DNA from: Papilionanthe hookeriana x Papilionanthe teres
Taxonomy: Eukaryota; Streptophyta; Magnoliopsida; Asparagales; Orchidaceae
Assembly (NCBI GenBank): GCA_022702705.1
Contig: CM040439.1
Coordinates: 35,032,930-35,096,929 of the forward strand
Direction of reading: 5' to 3'
Length of the DNA stretch: 64,000 nt
The position numbers and the translations under genes were made by a program. This document shows positions 23,735 to 36,660 of the stretch, piece after piece. Numbering within the stretch: the stretch's first letter is position 1; each line of letters starts with the position of its first letter. The notes under the pieces were generated by a model. The model made no database searches, had not been told where the DNA came from, and saw nothing but the letters and a program-made list of their open reading frames with translations.

Positions 23735-24245
23735 CTAATTTGTGTATTGTGTACTATGTCGAGTTTGTGATAGGACTCGACGTCCGCGAGCCGACACTTC
23801 CATCGATTCATCTCGCAAGGAGGCAAATTCTTTTGCGAGGCGGGCTAACGCATCTGTTAAAGCGTTTTCTTTTACGGGAATTTTGCGGATCGTCACATTC
23901 GGAATACGTTCTAACAGTTGCATGACATCTTGGAAGTATTGCTCGAGTGTTGGCTTTAAATTCTATCTTGTCCGTGATCCGTTGAATGATTAACTGCGAA
24001 TCCTCGTAGATGTTGATGTTTGTTATCCCAGTTTGAATAGTTAATTCCGGTCCTGTTACGAGAGCTTCGTATTCGCTTCGTTGTTTGTACACGACTGCGT
24101 CAAGTGGTAGGAGTATCTTAACATCCCCGCTCCGGTGTTATAAAGATTAGTCCGATTCTGCCTTACAGGACACTATCACTTGCGATTCTTCATCTTTGTG
24201 TCTTCGAAGATGCTCCGTCGAAATATAATTCCCAACGTCGATCAT
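23735..24245 (-). pseudogene. Second RNase H (archaeal-type) of element B
   Basis: An additional RNase H after the usual one is a hallmark of the Tat lineage. The minus strand shows WELYFDGASS near 24243-24210 (first catalytic Asp), then SEYEALVTG (Glu), NIYEDSQLIIQRI (Asp), and after a frame change LLERIPNVTIRKIPVKENA with LTDALARLA (last Asp) at about 23925-23820. All four acidic positions are visible. The reading is split over three frames. It would help remove RNA from the RNA/DNA hybrid. It is followed directly by the integrase zinc domain. Confidence 0.8.
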
Positions 24246-24279
24246 CGGGGTCTTCTAAGCTCATTATTTGTTCATCCGG

Positions 24280-24874
24280 CAAGTTGTCATTGAGAGGAGA
24301 TTCTGCCGGCAAAGGGTGTCTTTGCGAGGAAGTCTGCACAGGACTTGTCCTTTACGGCACGAAGAGGCACGAAAGTTATATCGAATTGCGATAATATCAT
24401 TGACCACACGGCAAGTACGCCGGAAAGCATTGGACGGGTCATCAAGTATTGCAATGGATTAAATTTCGAGATCGAGTTGACCTTATGAGAAAGCATGTAG
24501 TGCCGGAGCTTTTGAGCGGAGAAGATCGGGGCGAAACGAGTGTTTTTCGATTGTGGGATACTTTATTTCCGTCGGAAGTAAACGACGGCTCGGGTAGTAA
24601 AGAGAATTTTCTTTACCCTCATCATTGACACAGGCTAATAGGGCTCGAGAGAGTCTTCTAAAGCCGCGGTATAAAGTATCGACGGTACACTGAGGCCGGA
24701 GGCTGCTAAGACGGGAGGTGTCATTAAATATTGTTTAATGTCCTCGAAGGCCCTCTGGCATTTCTCATCCCGAATAAATTTGGCGTCCTTTTTAACTAAT
24801 GCGAGAAAGGTGACACACACGACAAGTTCGAGATAAAGCGTCGAAGATATGCCAGCTTCCCTTGAAAAGATCAT
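24280..24874 (-). pseudogene. RT connection and first RNase H of element B
   Basis: Contains REAGISSTLYLELVV and FIRDEKCQRAFEDIKQYL, the link after RT, followed by ILYTAALEDSL, the start of the RNase H domain of gypsy pol. Further on come MLSHKVNSISKFNPLQYL and PLRAVKDKSCADFLAKTP, the C-terminal RNase H region. The frame breaks near 24640 and 24500. The equivalent part of D is 38230-38803. Confidence 0.75.
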
Positions 24875-25560
24875 AGTTGTTTTAAGGTTTTGGGAGGTGG
24901 CATTTCTAAGATAGCTTTAATCTTTTCTGGGTCGATTTCAGTTCCACGATGTCGGACAACGAATCCTAAGAATTTCCCGGAAGTGACGTCGAAGGCGCAT
25001 TTTAAGGGATTCATCTTAAGGTTAAATTGTCTTAATCGTTCGAAAACAATTCTCAAATCATACGAGTGGTTTTCCTTTACTTTGCTTTTGATGACCACAT
25101 CATCCACGTAGCATTCGACTTGATTGTGGATGAGATCATCAAAAATTCTTGTCATCGCTCTGCGGTAGGTTGCTCTGTGTTCTTCGGTCACGAATGTCAT
25201 CAACTGTGTAGCAATATATTCCGATCGGTGTTCTCGAATGTTGTAAGTTTTTCATCTTACGGAGCCATTTTTATCCGGTTGTATCACGAAGATCCATCCA
25301 TGAATGAGAATATTTCATGTGTTGAAGCAATGTCGATCATTAATTGCGGGATCGGTAGAGAATTCATCTTTTGGACATGCCTTGTTTAAATCTCTAAAAT
25401 CCACACAAATTCCGATCGACCATTCTTCTTCTTGGCTGGTACCACATTAGGCTAACCAAGTCGGGTATTGTTCTTCGCGGACAAATTTGGCGTCTATTAG
25501 CTTTTTAACTTCAGCTATGACTTGTTCAATTTCTAGACGCATTCTTCTGGGACCTTATCT
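24871..25560 (-). pseudogene. Reverse transcriptase of element B
   Basis: Copies element RNA into DNA. The best part is 25203-24871: ATYRRAMTRIFDDLIHNQ, then the catalytic ECYVDDVVIKSK (YVDD at 25099-25110), then FGRLRQFNLKMN-like thumb sequence with KCAFDVTSGKFLGFVV. The N-terminal part (RMRLEIEQQV near 25540, FMDGSSGYN region near 25290) is present but shifted in frame at several points. The YVDD box is intact. Confidence 0.82.
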
Positions 25561-25860
25561 GACTGGAACAGAAGTAGGATCCATTCCTAGCTTATGGACT
25601 GCGACCTCTGGATCTAATCCTGGCATCTCATCGTAGCTCCAAGCAAAACAGTCTTTAAATTCCATTAATAACATGATTATTTCTTTGGAGTCTTCTTTAT
25701 TGAGTAAGGAGCTAACAAAGGTAGGTCTAGGCTCTTCGCTAGTACCTAAGTTAACTTCAGTTAACTCATCTATTGTAGATTTGATCTCTTCTTCGAACTA
25801 CGGTGGAGCGTTTCCGATTTGTAAATCTTGAGTTCTTACGTAGTTTCCATGCGGTTTTCA
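25561..25860 (-). other. Pol linker of element B
   Basis: Counterpart of A 13150-13500 and D 37250-37560, with readable pieces of the conserved FAWSYDEMPGL segment. Split by frame changes; no separate domain recognised. Confidence 0.55.
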
Positions 25861-27056
25861 TTAGACTCGCAAGTGACGAACCGAAGCAAAATTCGGTATC
25901 GTCAGTCGATCCTGCGTGCCGAATACGAGACCATGTTTTGAATTGGGTGGACGACCGGAGTTATTACATAATTTTTCAAAATGTTGTGATTGACCTTTTG
26001 TCCATTGTCGAGGTAAGAAACCACGTTGAATTAAATTTTGAACACAGGGAGAGTACCACTCAAAAGGAAATTCCATTAATTCGAAAGAAGTGACATCTTC
26101 AAATTGTACATTGTTTTCAGTTTTGGAGGAAGGAGCACCACGATAGAATTTTATGGGCTTTGCACCGCCGCTACGTACCTCTTTGACCACCATACCCTCG
26201 ATCTTATTAGAATGGATCGGGGTCAGGGTCATAGTATGTACATAGTGGTTAATCTTCTCGTACATCGATTTATATTCCACGTTCTTTTCATCTTCGAGAG
26301 AGATCCTGAATTGCGGCTTCTTCTGACTTATTGTCACTGCTTCTTGCTTGATCTCTTTTTCTTCTTCAGAACTATGTTCCCAATCAACATTGATGGCTAG
26401 TTTCCTCTGTCCAACTGTCTTAACGTATCTGCCGCGACCTCGTCCCCGGCCTCGACCTCGGATGCGAGTTGTGGAGAAACCTTCACCATCTCGCAGTATG
26501 TGAGTGGTAAGTGACTGTTGGACTGGAACTTCAGGTTCTTCATCATCCCGAACTTTCTTTGCTTCATTCGTTATGGTATCTCTGGAGAAGATTGTTTTCT
26601 TCGGAGGTGCGTAATAAGCTGCATCTTCATGGATTCCAATTTCATGTACGGAGAATAGTTGTAAGTCACCTTTGATGCACTGTTCCCCTCCATCGTAGTA
26701 TTTGATGCACTGATGTAGGGATGATGGTACCATCCAGTTTACATGTATACGTGGTCGGCCCAGTAGAGCGCTGAATGACGTTTTTGAATCGATTATGTGA
26801 AATTTCGCAGTTGTCTTTGCTAAGTCACCGGTCTTCATTAGCAGTGTTATCAATCTGAGGGCTCTTTTTCCTTTCTGGTTGAATCCTCTTAATAACATTT
26901 TGTCCGCTTCGAGCTCGCGAGCATCGATTTCCAAGTATGCTAGCGTTCGAAGATTCATTATATTGATTGATGCTCCTGGATCCACCAATACTCTGGAGAG
27001 TGTAAACTTCCTAATTGTAACTGAAATGTACAACGGTTGGTTGTGGTCTGCTGTCC
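25861..27056 (-). pseudogene. Protease region of element B, 5' end cut by element C
   Basis: One long open frame (27033-25861) in an otherwise broken copy. The active site is VLVDPGASINIM (Asp codon 26980-26982) and the partner motif ALLGRPRIH. The RG tract RIRGRGRGRGRGR, then an acidic stretch, then FEWYSPCVQNLIQRGFLPRQ follow. It lacks everything before the LLGTADHNRP position, because the sequence switches to a reversed LTR end at 27057. The open length shows how little this part has decayed compared with A and D. Confidence 0.8.
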
Positions 27057-27186
27057 TGTCGGCATATTTTTAGGTTGAGTGTTGTATTTTTGAAAAGTTG
27101 TCGGCGAATTTTTAATTTAAATAAATAATTTAAAAAGTAGTATTTGATTTTGAAAATAATTTTAAATTTGAAAATTTTAAGATACT
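27057..27186 (-). mobile_element. Element C: 130 bp of a reversed LTR inserted in protease of B
   Basis: Begins TGTCGGCATATTTTTAGG, the reversed LTR end, directly after TGTCC of the B protease, and follows the LTR U5 end for about 125 bp up to AAGATA. There the forward LTR of D begins. The simplest reading is a third copy inserted in B and then split by D. A rearrangement or assembly join between inverted LTRs is the alternative. Confidence 0.65.
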
Positions 27187-29191
27187 TGTTGACCTCATTT
27201 TTGATGAGGTCTTCTCTTCTTCTTTTAGTACTTAGGATCTAGCCTTAGGCTTTTCCTTTGACTATCCTAGAGGACTAGAATTGGGACCCACCACTTAGAA
27301 ATTCAAACCACTTCTTAACTCCCCACAAATTCCACAAACTTGACTATAGACCCCTAATCACCTAGAGGGTTGAAATCGAATGTGGAAGTTTAAAGGATGA
27401 GTTCTATAGGACTCTTTGGCCTTAGGACCGCACACAGGTGGCTCTGGTGCAGTGAAGGGGCTGACTTACACACACACTACACCTACACACTACACTTTCA
27501 CACACCTCCTAAAAACCACACCCATTCCCAACTTGACCTCCTGACTCATGTAGGTGATTCACATGGATGGTCCTTAACCCCTAAGCCCTTGGCTAAGAGG
27601 GTTAGGAACAACATAGTGAATGCCTCAAATGAGTCCCTTCATGGCTCATGTGGGCTTGATATGGCTTCATGGCTCAACCAAAATGATTTTATTCCACTTA
27701 TATTTACCCAATCTTCCATTTTACAAATTTTCGATTTTGACCACGGGACCCTACACACTTCATCTCACAAACCATTGAAATCCTTCAAAACACTTAAATT
27801 ACCCAAAATTCCTCAAAATTATTCCCAAAAATTTCCACATTACTCAAATTGATCATCCATACCCAAAAATACCAAAAATTCCAAAAATACCTCCCAATAC
27901 CCTCCAAATACCCAAAATACCCCTCTTGACCCAAAAATCCAAAAACTCAGAAAATTCGCAAAAAATTCCAAAAAATTCCAAATATTCCTAATTTCATTTT
28001 GTTCAACTACACCATGGGCCAATTTTGTCAATTTACCCCACTTTTGCCAAAACCCCCGATTTGACCCATTTTTACCCTAAGTGAACCCGATGTCGAAGCC
28101 AAACCTACCCAATTGACCCCAAATTTTGGTCCAATTCAATTCTAAACTTCAATTGAACACCCCCAACACCAATCTAGACCAAATCCAAGTTCAATTTGAT
28201 TGACATTTGGATCCAATTTCACTTTTGGCCTTAAAGCCCAATTTGGACCCATAACCCAATTCAAACCCAAACTACCCCAAATTTGCTCCAAATCACTCAT
28301 GACACATCCATGAGCTAAACCCAACAATTATTTGGCCCAACCTCTTTACAAAATTTCATCCCAAAATCCATTTTAAAATTCAAAAGCCCACTTTCCTAAT
28401 CCATCTTAAAAGCAGTCTAAAACTCTTTCAAAAAGCCCTAAAGCCCACATGACATCTTCATTTGCCATTCACTTAATTAAAGCCATTACCTAAGTCCTAA
28501 ATTCATCATCAAATAATTCCAAATCAAGCCTCATGCCAAATCACCCCTAAATACCAAAATTTTCCTTAAATCCATTTCCATGAAATTGACTTCACTTTTC
28601 CCGAAGCTAAAGGTGAGCCATGAAGCCATGCATGAGCCACATGGGAGCCATGAGAGCCATGGAATCTACTTTCCACCTCACCATACCCAAGATGGCAAGA
28701 GGAGGAGGCCCTTTCCATATTCTCTTAAGAATGATTAACCACTTCTATGACTCCACTAAACCATGCTTAGACTTAATTGTACTTGGATTGTGACTTGACC
28801 CCACTAATCAAGCTGATCCAAGTGACTTTCCCTTCAGCCCAAATTGACCTTGGAGGGTGAACCTAACTCGAAAACCAAGGGTTGACCCATTTAGACCCAA
28901 AAATAGCCCTTTCCCATTCCATTTTGATTCGAACCCTTTACACATGTCCATGACGATTAGTTGCACAAACCTCGAGTCCGACCCACTGGACACGAGGGGT
29001 GACCCATGCTGCACGGCCGGCCGCACAGGTCGCCGGAAAACACCATGGCCGAGAGCTCGCATGTGAGCCCGACTTGGAATTCTCACCTGTCGAGTGCCCA
29101 CATCCCAGTGGCCATTGGAGCTCTTCTTCTCTTGCGAGAGCGGCTCGATCCCGAGCCACTAACTCTCCACAGGAGGCCCTCCACCCTCTCC

Positions 29192-29200
29192 TATTTAAAC
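29192..29200 (+). promoter_or_regulatory. TATA-like box of the D LTR
   Basis: TATTTAAAC in the conserved CCACCCTCTCC...ACCACC context. Confidence 0.6.
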
Positions 29201-31799
29201 ACCACCCCTCTCGGCCATGAGAGGTGCTTGAAACAAACCTTGCCGAAACTACGCCAAAATTGTTCCAAACCCTTCTCCACCCTTAGAGCGGTTGATCCCC
29301 GGTGTCGATTTGCCTAATCCCGCGCCGACGAAATCCGATTTCTCGAGCGAAATTCCACCCAAAACCGAGGACACTTCTCCACGGTGAGCCAATCCCCAAA
29401 TTGATTGGTTCTACACCTTCACTGAGACAAAGGGAAGGTGTCCGCCGACAAAAGCCCATCTCGAGGCCACCCGAGTTGCTCAGGCCTCCGAGCTTTGTGA
29501 TCGGGCTTGGTCGAAATCACACTGCAGACAATTCACTGGGACCGGGAGACTTCATCGCGGAGCTTGCTTGGGATCCGATCGAAGGTGCAACAACTCTCGG
29601 ATCGAAGCCACACTTCTGCGAGCAAAGGTATGAGCTAATTCTTCATCCCGAGCTTACGGAGATTCTCGATTCAAATGCTTTAATTTCGATGCATGATAGC
29701 AGTTTAGATGTGTTCGTCTCTTGAGACGAATCCGTAAACATAAGAACATGAAAATCCATTGAGTATCGAGTGAGATATTAGGGATTTAGTGTGGACGGCT
29801 CTCGGGTGAGGACACTTGGGGACGATGAACGGATGCCGTCCATTTAATACACGCGCGGACGGACGGCCAGGATCGCGTCGGATCAGAAGACGAAACGATA
29901 CAGCGGGCCCCTGGAGCGCTGAGTCGAATGGCGGCGTCGAATGGGAGCGCGCCACGCGGCTTTCGGAGGCTGCCGAGGTTGACGCGGCGCCGCGTGGATA
30001 AATAGAAAATTAGGGATTTTTCGATTTATTTAATTCCTAAACTTCAAAAATTCATAACTTTGTGTAGAAAAATCATAAAAATAAAATAAAAATACCCTCT
30101 TGCTCAGTGAACAGAGGAGAATAATATGGAAAAAAAATCATTTAATTTCATCAAGTATTTTATTTTTAATAATTTATTTACTCTCTGCATACTTTTAATT
30201 CTCCATGCATGTATAAAATTCACCATGACATGAGACCATAGGGCTTTTGAAACCTCTGAATTTGGGAACATTTCCTGAATTTTCCAAAGTCAGAGGCCAT
30301 CCCTATGAAAAGTTATTGATTTTTCAAATTCATGTTGCTTGTTTTGAGTATTTTAATTCCAATAAATAGCATGTTGTGAAATAAATTCTAGGAAAATTTG
30401 GTGATGTTCCTTATGGCCAAAGGACCCTAGGAAAAATAGGTTTTGAGTTAGTTCATTTAAAACAACCCTAATTGGCTTAAACACCCAAAATAGGTCTCTA
30501 ATTAATTAGAGCTAACCATACATCAAATTGACTTGAAATCAATTCTCCATTGACCTTTAGGATCAGAGGAACCTATCATAAAAATTTGAGGTCGATTGGA
30601 CTTGGTTAGCCCTCTTAAATGAGTTGATTAAGCCGACTTAGTCATTTTAAACTTTAAAAATTCATACCTTTCAAAATATCTTTCAAAAATTCACCAAATT
30701 GGTTTTGGAGCCTCTCTGATATTAAGGGAATTTAAGAAAATTAAAATTTCAATTTTCTAAAAAACTTGATTTTTAATATTATTTTAATATTTTTAATAAT
30801 TAAAAAATAATAAAAATCACAAAAATAATAAAATTCACCAAAATGTCACATTTTGAATTTTAATCACTTAGGAATAAACCCCATATTTTTCTTAGGTCTA
30901 TTTAGAGAGATATTAAATTTTAAAGCTCTAAGGTAATTTTAAAATTAAAAAAAAATGTATTTTCTAGCATTTTCACTAAAATAATTATAATAAATCATAG
31001 AAAAATCAGAAAATTGTAAAATTTGATTCTATGATTTCCTTGATATTAGAGAGATTTTTGAAAAATATAAAATTCATTTTTCAACATTTATTTTATTTTT
31101 AAATTAATTAACACTCCAAAACTTAAAATAATTATAATAAAAATAATATAATTCAAAAAATCACCAAAATTGGTCCAAGTGGTCCTCTGGTCATTAGGAA
31201 TGTCCCCTAATTTTCTTAAGGACAGAAACTTTCCCTTGATCATGTTATTAAATTTTCCTTGGAAATCTCTATTTTCTACCAAAAATAATTATATAAATAA
31301 ATTAAATACAGAAAAATCACATTTTCTCCTCTCATGTCTTTATTGACATATGAGTGAAGTCACATAAAAATTTCAAGTTCATTTGAGTTCAATCTAGTGA
31401 GTTATGAAATTATTAAGCTTAAAGGGTAAAGTGGTAATTAAAATTTTTAATCCTTAATTAAAACTTTAGATTTAATAAAAAAATTAACAAATAAAATATT
31501 TGATCCTAATCTGATTTGGATGATTGAAATTTAAATAATTAAAGGGTAGAAACCCATTAAGCAATTTAAAATAATTGAAATAAACCTTAATTAAATAATT
31601 GATTAAATTTGGAAGAATAATAAAATTGGAATTATTAAAATAGGGATATTTATTAGGAAGAGATTTATTGTTTAATTTAAAAATCCCTAAATTAATCATC
31701 TCATTAATATTCAACTCTTAATTAAAATGATAACTCAAATTCAAAACATTAAAAGACTTAATCATTAAACTAAAATTAAATTATTAAACTCTTTCAAAA

Positions 31800-32190
31800 A
31801 ATTTCAATTAAAATTAAAAAATTAAATTAAATTAAAAATTAAATTAAATTAAGTAAATTAAATTGGATTAAATTAAATTAAATTAAAATTAAAAGTTGAA
31901 TTAAATTAAAGATTAAATTAAATTAAATTAAAATCAAATAAAATCAAATTAAATTAAGTTAAACCAAATTAAAATTAAATTAAATTAAATGAATTAAAAT
32001 TAAATTAAATTAAATTAAATTAAATTAAATTAAATTAAATTAAATTAAATTAAAATTAAATTAAATTAAATTAAAATTAAATCAAATCAAATTAATTTAA
32101 TGTAACATCAAATCAAACTAAATTGAATTAAATTGAATTAAATAGAATTAAAACTCAATTAAATTAAATTAAATTAAATTAAGTTGAATT
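31800..32190 (+). repeat. (TTAAA)n-rich tract in the D LTR
   Basis: Runs of the pentamer AAATT/TTAAA, near-perfect at about 31995-32085, in the middle of the LTR. The other LTRs have shorter, more degenerate versions (5395-5700, 15780-15870, 40260-40450), so the pentamer has expanded here. Confidence 0.85.
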
Positions 32191-32732
32191 AAATATAACA
32201 TCACGAGGACATAAAGAATTCAAAATAAATCTAAAATAACTTGAATACTTATTCCAAATTTAAACACATTAATGGAAATTAAACTAAATCACAAACTTAT
32301 TTAAACACCGATTTACCCTTAAAAGCTTTAGTTATCATAACTCCAAAACGAATATTAAATGAAATGTTACTTCACTTATAGGACATTCAAATATCTAGAT
32401 TCATTTGAGCAAGATAACAAAACTTGAGATTCTTGGACGATTAATTCATTTGTATAATTAAATTCATTTGGACTTAAAACAATTCTAGCAATATTGAAAA
32501 GATGTTTAAGATTCTTCTTAAACACTTTCTCAATATGATAGGATGTTTATAAGAACAATTGAATTTAATTGTTCTTTGATGAGGAAAATCGTCCTCAAAC
32601 CAAAACAAAGGGAACCTAGATGTCATAGGAAATGACTAGCTATAGGATTAGAAATTTGGTAGAAAACCATAACCCTTACCTTAGCTCTACCTAGGAACTT
32701 GCTTAAATATTCTAATTGTGTTTTAAGTGCAG

Positions 32733-32758
32733 CTTGGGATGACGGGAAGACCCTCCAG
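32733..32758 (+). other. 26-nt micro-exon-like block, copy in D LTR
   Basis: Identical to the A copy at 6238-6263, with GTTTTAAGTGCAG before and GTACGC after, although the surrounding LTR sequence differs. Confidence 0.45.
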
Positions 32759-34301
32759 GTACGCTTTTATTTTATTGCAATTTACATTATTGCAATTTCA
32801 TTAATCGCATTGTACTTACGTTTCTTGCATGATAAACAACTGTTGCATGAAAACCCACACCTTTAGGATAGTCCCTAAAACTGAAACCAAAACTAAGTTA
32901 AAAGTTATTGCAAGATAAAATTCACCACCACAACATTTCAAAATATAAAACAACTCAAAATTTAATCACAAACGAGAACACAAAACCGCAATTACAACTA
33001 AATTAAAACGTCTGTTGGATGATCGGGAATACCTCGGATGATGTAACATACGTGTTGCTAACGAGATTTCCCACGGTCTAAATGAAAGTGTGGAACTCAT
33101 TCGAGTTGAGTTTAGCAAATTCATACGGACTAAGTGAATCCGATAAAAATAATGATCTTTGGAAGGATGGAACAGTGGGATCTTAGCCGGTGTCGTTATA
33201 ATCAACTTTAAGATTTGTTTTAATTAAAACACAAAAACACTTGGAAATTAAGATTTTCTCTAAACCAAAACACTTTTCTCATCCCCGATTTATGACTTCT
33301 AAAACTAAACCTCTGCAACAACAAGGAGCTTGGAGCATGGTGGGCGGCACGACCATCGTCATCGTGCAAAACACGAGTCTACTTCAGCAAAACTTTCCTA
33401 GAATTAAATAACAAAGCCATAGGACTTCGAGGTAGTTTGCACTGAGTGCAACATAAATCCTCAACTCTTCGTTAGGCATTTGCATTGCAAATTAAGCCCT
33501 AACCGGTCTTAGGATTCCGAGGTAGTCGTCCGATACGACATAAACCCTCACATTTTCTAGGCTATTTGTATGATTTTATCATACTAATATAAGCCCTAAT
33601 TGATTAAAATTGGCAAGATTAAAACATTAAATAAACATTAGGACTTTCCTAAATCTAAGCCAAACAATAGGATAGTCGGGAAATTACGAAGTTCACTTCG
33701 AATGCGCGATTTCTCCTACTTTTCTTCCTTTGAATTCCCAAAACAAAATGTTCCAAATTCGATCCACTCCTATTGAAATTCCAAAATTCAATTCCTTGAA
33801 AACTTAAACTTTGAAATTCTTGAGAGCGAGAATTATTGATTATTATCGAGAGTTTTCTTAGGTGATTCCTGTCACTTAAGATGTAATTAACTATAGGGGC
33901 TTGCCCTTATAGGGAATTTTAAAGAACCCGAGTAATATAAACCCTGTTTAATACTTTCATATTAAGCAGGGGAATTTGTCGGCTTATAAAATTGGTTCGC
34001 AGACCAAACGGATGTCAAAAAACTTCTAGTTTATTTGATCGAGCCCCACCATCAAGCAGTGTGTCTACCCTTAGGGATAGATACACGGTTTGTGGTGCGG
34101 TGCTCGTTTATATAAACTATTTAGGATGTGAGATCGGTTTAATCTCATATCTTAAAACCTTCAAATTTAAAATTATTTTCAAAATCAAATACTACTTTTT
34201 CAAATTATTTATCTAAACTAAATTTAAAATTCGCCGACAACTTCTGTTAGGCGACCCCTTTTCAAAATATCACACAACCTAAAAATAGTGCCGACAACTT
34301 C

Positions 34302-34319
34302 TGGCGACTCCGCTGGGGA
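34302..34319 (+). promoter_or_regulatory. Primer-binding site of D
   Basis: TGGCGACTCCGCTGGGGA five bases after the LTR end (spacer ACTTC, where A has ATTTC). Confidence 0.85.
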
Positions 34320-34819
34320 CAATTCCTCTCTTCATTTTAATCAAATAATTCCGTTTTCAAAAATCGGTAGTGTATCCATGTCCCTAATGGGTCAAACTAC
34401 CCTTCTTTCCGTTGGGATGCTATGTTCATTTCTACCTTGAACAAGTATAGCCAATACTCTCTCGGATTTAGGAGCCACTGTTTAGACACCCCTAGCAGAG
34501 AGGTTCCGAGATCCTTTTACCTCATTTCGAGGTGGGGTAGACCCAATAGGTGTTAGTTTAGGAGTGATCCTTCGAGTCGAGAAGTCTTGCATAAGACTTT
34601 CTTTTCCTTTCCAACTCTGAATCGGATTCCTTACCTTCTCTACACCTTTGAACATTCCATTCTAAATAAACAAATCATCTAATAAGTGATTCTTTTAATA
34701 AATGATTCCTTCTTATAAATACATGAACAAGAATGAGTTCAGACTCTTTCAATTCCTTTCTTTTCGTCCTAAAGAAAAGAAGCATAACTTGGGACCGACA
34801 ATCGAATCTACCCTGCGAA
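34320..34819 (+). other. Leader of element D
   Basis: Non-coding; matches 7815-8318 of A, including the GTTCAG|ACTCTTT acceptor-like site near 34740. Confidence 0.5.
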
Positions 34820-35150
34820 ATGGAAGCCCCAAAGCTGATTTTCTCCTTCACCAATGAACTTGGACTTCGCCATCTATAAGGATGAGCTGCCCGACATTGG
34901 GATCATCCGATTTGGACATGGATTTGAAAACACGAATGTCAAGATCACCGACGTCTCCCTCTTTGCACTGACGAATAAGGTATCTGAAGCCGAGAAGCTG
35001 CTGCTTGAGTTCAACCTTAGGTCGACCCAAGAGTTTCCTCCCCTGCAAAGGATCCCGACTAAGAGGAGTACTGCTGTCCGCAGGAGGACTGTTCTTACTA
35101 CCCCCACTGGTCTAATTGTTTCTGCACCTACCCCGACAGCATCCAAACCG
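34820..35150 (+). pseudogene. Truncated ORF1 of element D
   Basis: ATG at 34820 in the same context as A 8319, reading APKLIFSFTN, then after an extra base DFAIYKDELPDIGIIRFGHG, ITDVSLFALTNK and EFPPLQRIP. It keeps about the first 100 residues and then, at about 35126-35135, joins the sequence that in A is the last codons of gag (CATCCA...CCGCTTCGG). This half is better preserved than in A and shows that the N-terminal part of ORF1 is the conserved portion. Confidence 0.65.
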
Positions 35151-36660
35151 CTTCGGTGCGAGCTTCAATTCAGAGTTTGAAACCTGTTAAGCCGGTACTA
35201 TCACTTGCGATAGAAGAACCACCTCAACAGGAGACGATTGAAGAGAAGAAGAAAATCGACGAAGAAGAGAGGACCGAGGCTCCTAAGGCTAGACTAGGGG
35301 CTGCTTATCCTAGGATAGTTGTTTCCGATTCGGGGGAGAAATCCCTCGAACCTCTGATTTTGTATGATTATCTGCTCACTTCGGTGGGATCATATAATGA
35401 TAAGGGTGATGGCGTTGGCTACGTTTTGACTGTTTCTAACGATTACGTAACTAGCGATAATCCGGATATCGATTTCGATACCAACGATAATTCTCAAATC
35501 ATACACGATCTCGACGAGCAAAATAACGAAGAAGACATCCATCATGGAGGCTACGAGAGCTCAACAAGCAACGAATTTATCTGCGAGTTTCGAGGAGCTC
35601 CAGTCACGATAGAGTTAGAGCCTTCGGATTCGAAGCTAATCCGGAAGAGCTCGTCATTCCAATTCGAAGAGACACCAGCAAGCTCAACAATAGATTCAGG
35701 AGAAATTACAGAAGTCAACTTAAGAAGTGGAAGAGTTCTACCTCCGAGAATGGGTCCAAAGGACAAAGGAAAGCAGGTGGTTGTTCAAGAAGAACCAACC
35801 CCGGCGGAAGAAATACCCATTTGAGAAGAAGCCGAGACACATGAAAATAAAGTGGACTACAACGTGCTAGCCCATCTTAGGAAACTACCGGCCAAACTGA
35901 GCATTTATGATGCTCTCATCTTATCGAAAGGAGATGAGAGAAGCTCGATCAAAGCCTTACTTGATCCGGAAATTTGCTTAGCTCGAATGGCCGGAGATTC
36001 CTTAGATGAGGTTTGCTCGTTAAAGGAACAACGAGGTGTTACCTTCACGGACAATGACCTACTACTTGGAACGGCGAGATCACGACCGACCGTTGTACAT
36101 TTCGGTTACAATCGGAAAATTTACACTCTCCGGAGTATTGGTGGATCCGGGAGCATCGATCGATATAATGAGTCTTCGAACGCTAGCATACTTGGAAATT
36201 GATGCTCGTGAACTCGAAGCCGACAAAATGTTATTAAGAGGATTCAACCAGAAAGGAGAAAGAGCCCTCGGGTCAATAACGCTACTAATGAAGACCGGTG
36301 GCTTAGCAAAGACAACCGCAAAATTTCACATAATTGATTCGAAACATCGTTCGATGCTCTGCTGGGCCGACCATGGATACATGAAAACGAGGATGGTACC
36401 ATCATCTCTACATCGGTGCATCAAATACTACGATGGAGGGGAACGGTGTATCAAAGGTGACTTACAACCATTCTCCGTACATGAAATTGGAATCCACGAA
36501 GATGCGGCTTATTATGCACCACCGAAGAAAACGATCTTCTCGGAGATACCATAACAAATGAAGCGAAAGTTCGGGACAATGAAGAACTCGAAATTCTAGT
36601 CCAACGATCACTCACCACTCCCTTCCGGCGAGATGGTGAAGGTTTCTCCACGACTCGCAT
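35151..36660 (+). pseudogene. Protease region of element D
   Basis: The linker frame 35156-35824 is open where A has TAG stops, and ends in TGA at 35822 where A reads CGG. The same frame then continues (35852-36202), shifts to 36036-36554 with the active site GVLVDPGASIDIM (Asp codon 36144-36146), and ends early at a shift near 36541. The RG tract follows in damaged form (about 36650-36690). Three of the shifts (about 36075, 36340, 36541) fall where A or B has CAG or CTG. Confidence 0.75.

Larger units (their letters stand above)
13889..27056 (-). mobile_element. Element B: same family, reverse orientation, inserted in RT of A
   Basis: Read on the minus strand: protease (27056 down), linker, RT, RNase H, second RNase H, integrase, tandem-repeat 3' UTR, PPT and 3' LTR (20927 down to 13889). 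The 5' half (5' LTR, ORF1, gag) is missing because element C interrupts B at 27056/27057. The flanking five bases before its LTR are CATAC (13884-13888); the matching copy on the other side is not in the window. B supplies the pol regions that A and D lack. Confidence 0.85.
27187..34296 (+). repeat. 5' LTR of element D (7,110 bp)
   Basis: Starts TGTTGACC, ends TGCCGACA, with PBS five bases later. It carries the same ordered blocks as the A LTR: TATA box 29192-29200, donor-like site after 29627, GC island about 29800-29998, A/T tract, micro-exon block 32733-32758, U5 hairpin 34232-34255. It is visibly more distant from the A LTRs than they are from each other. Confidence 0.9.
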
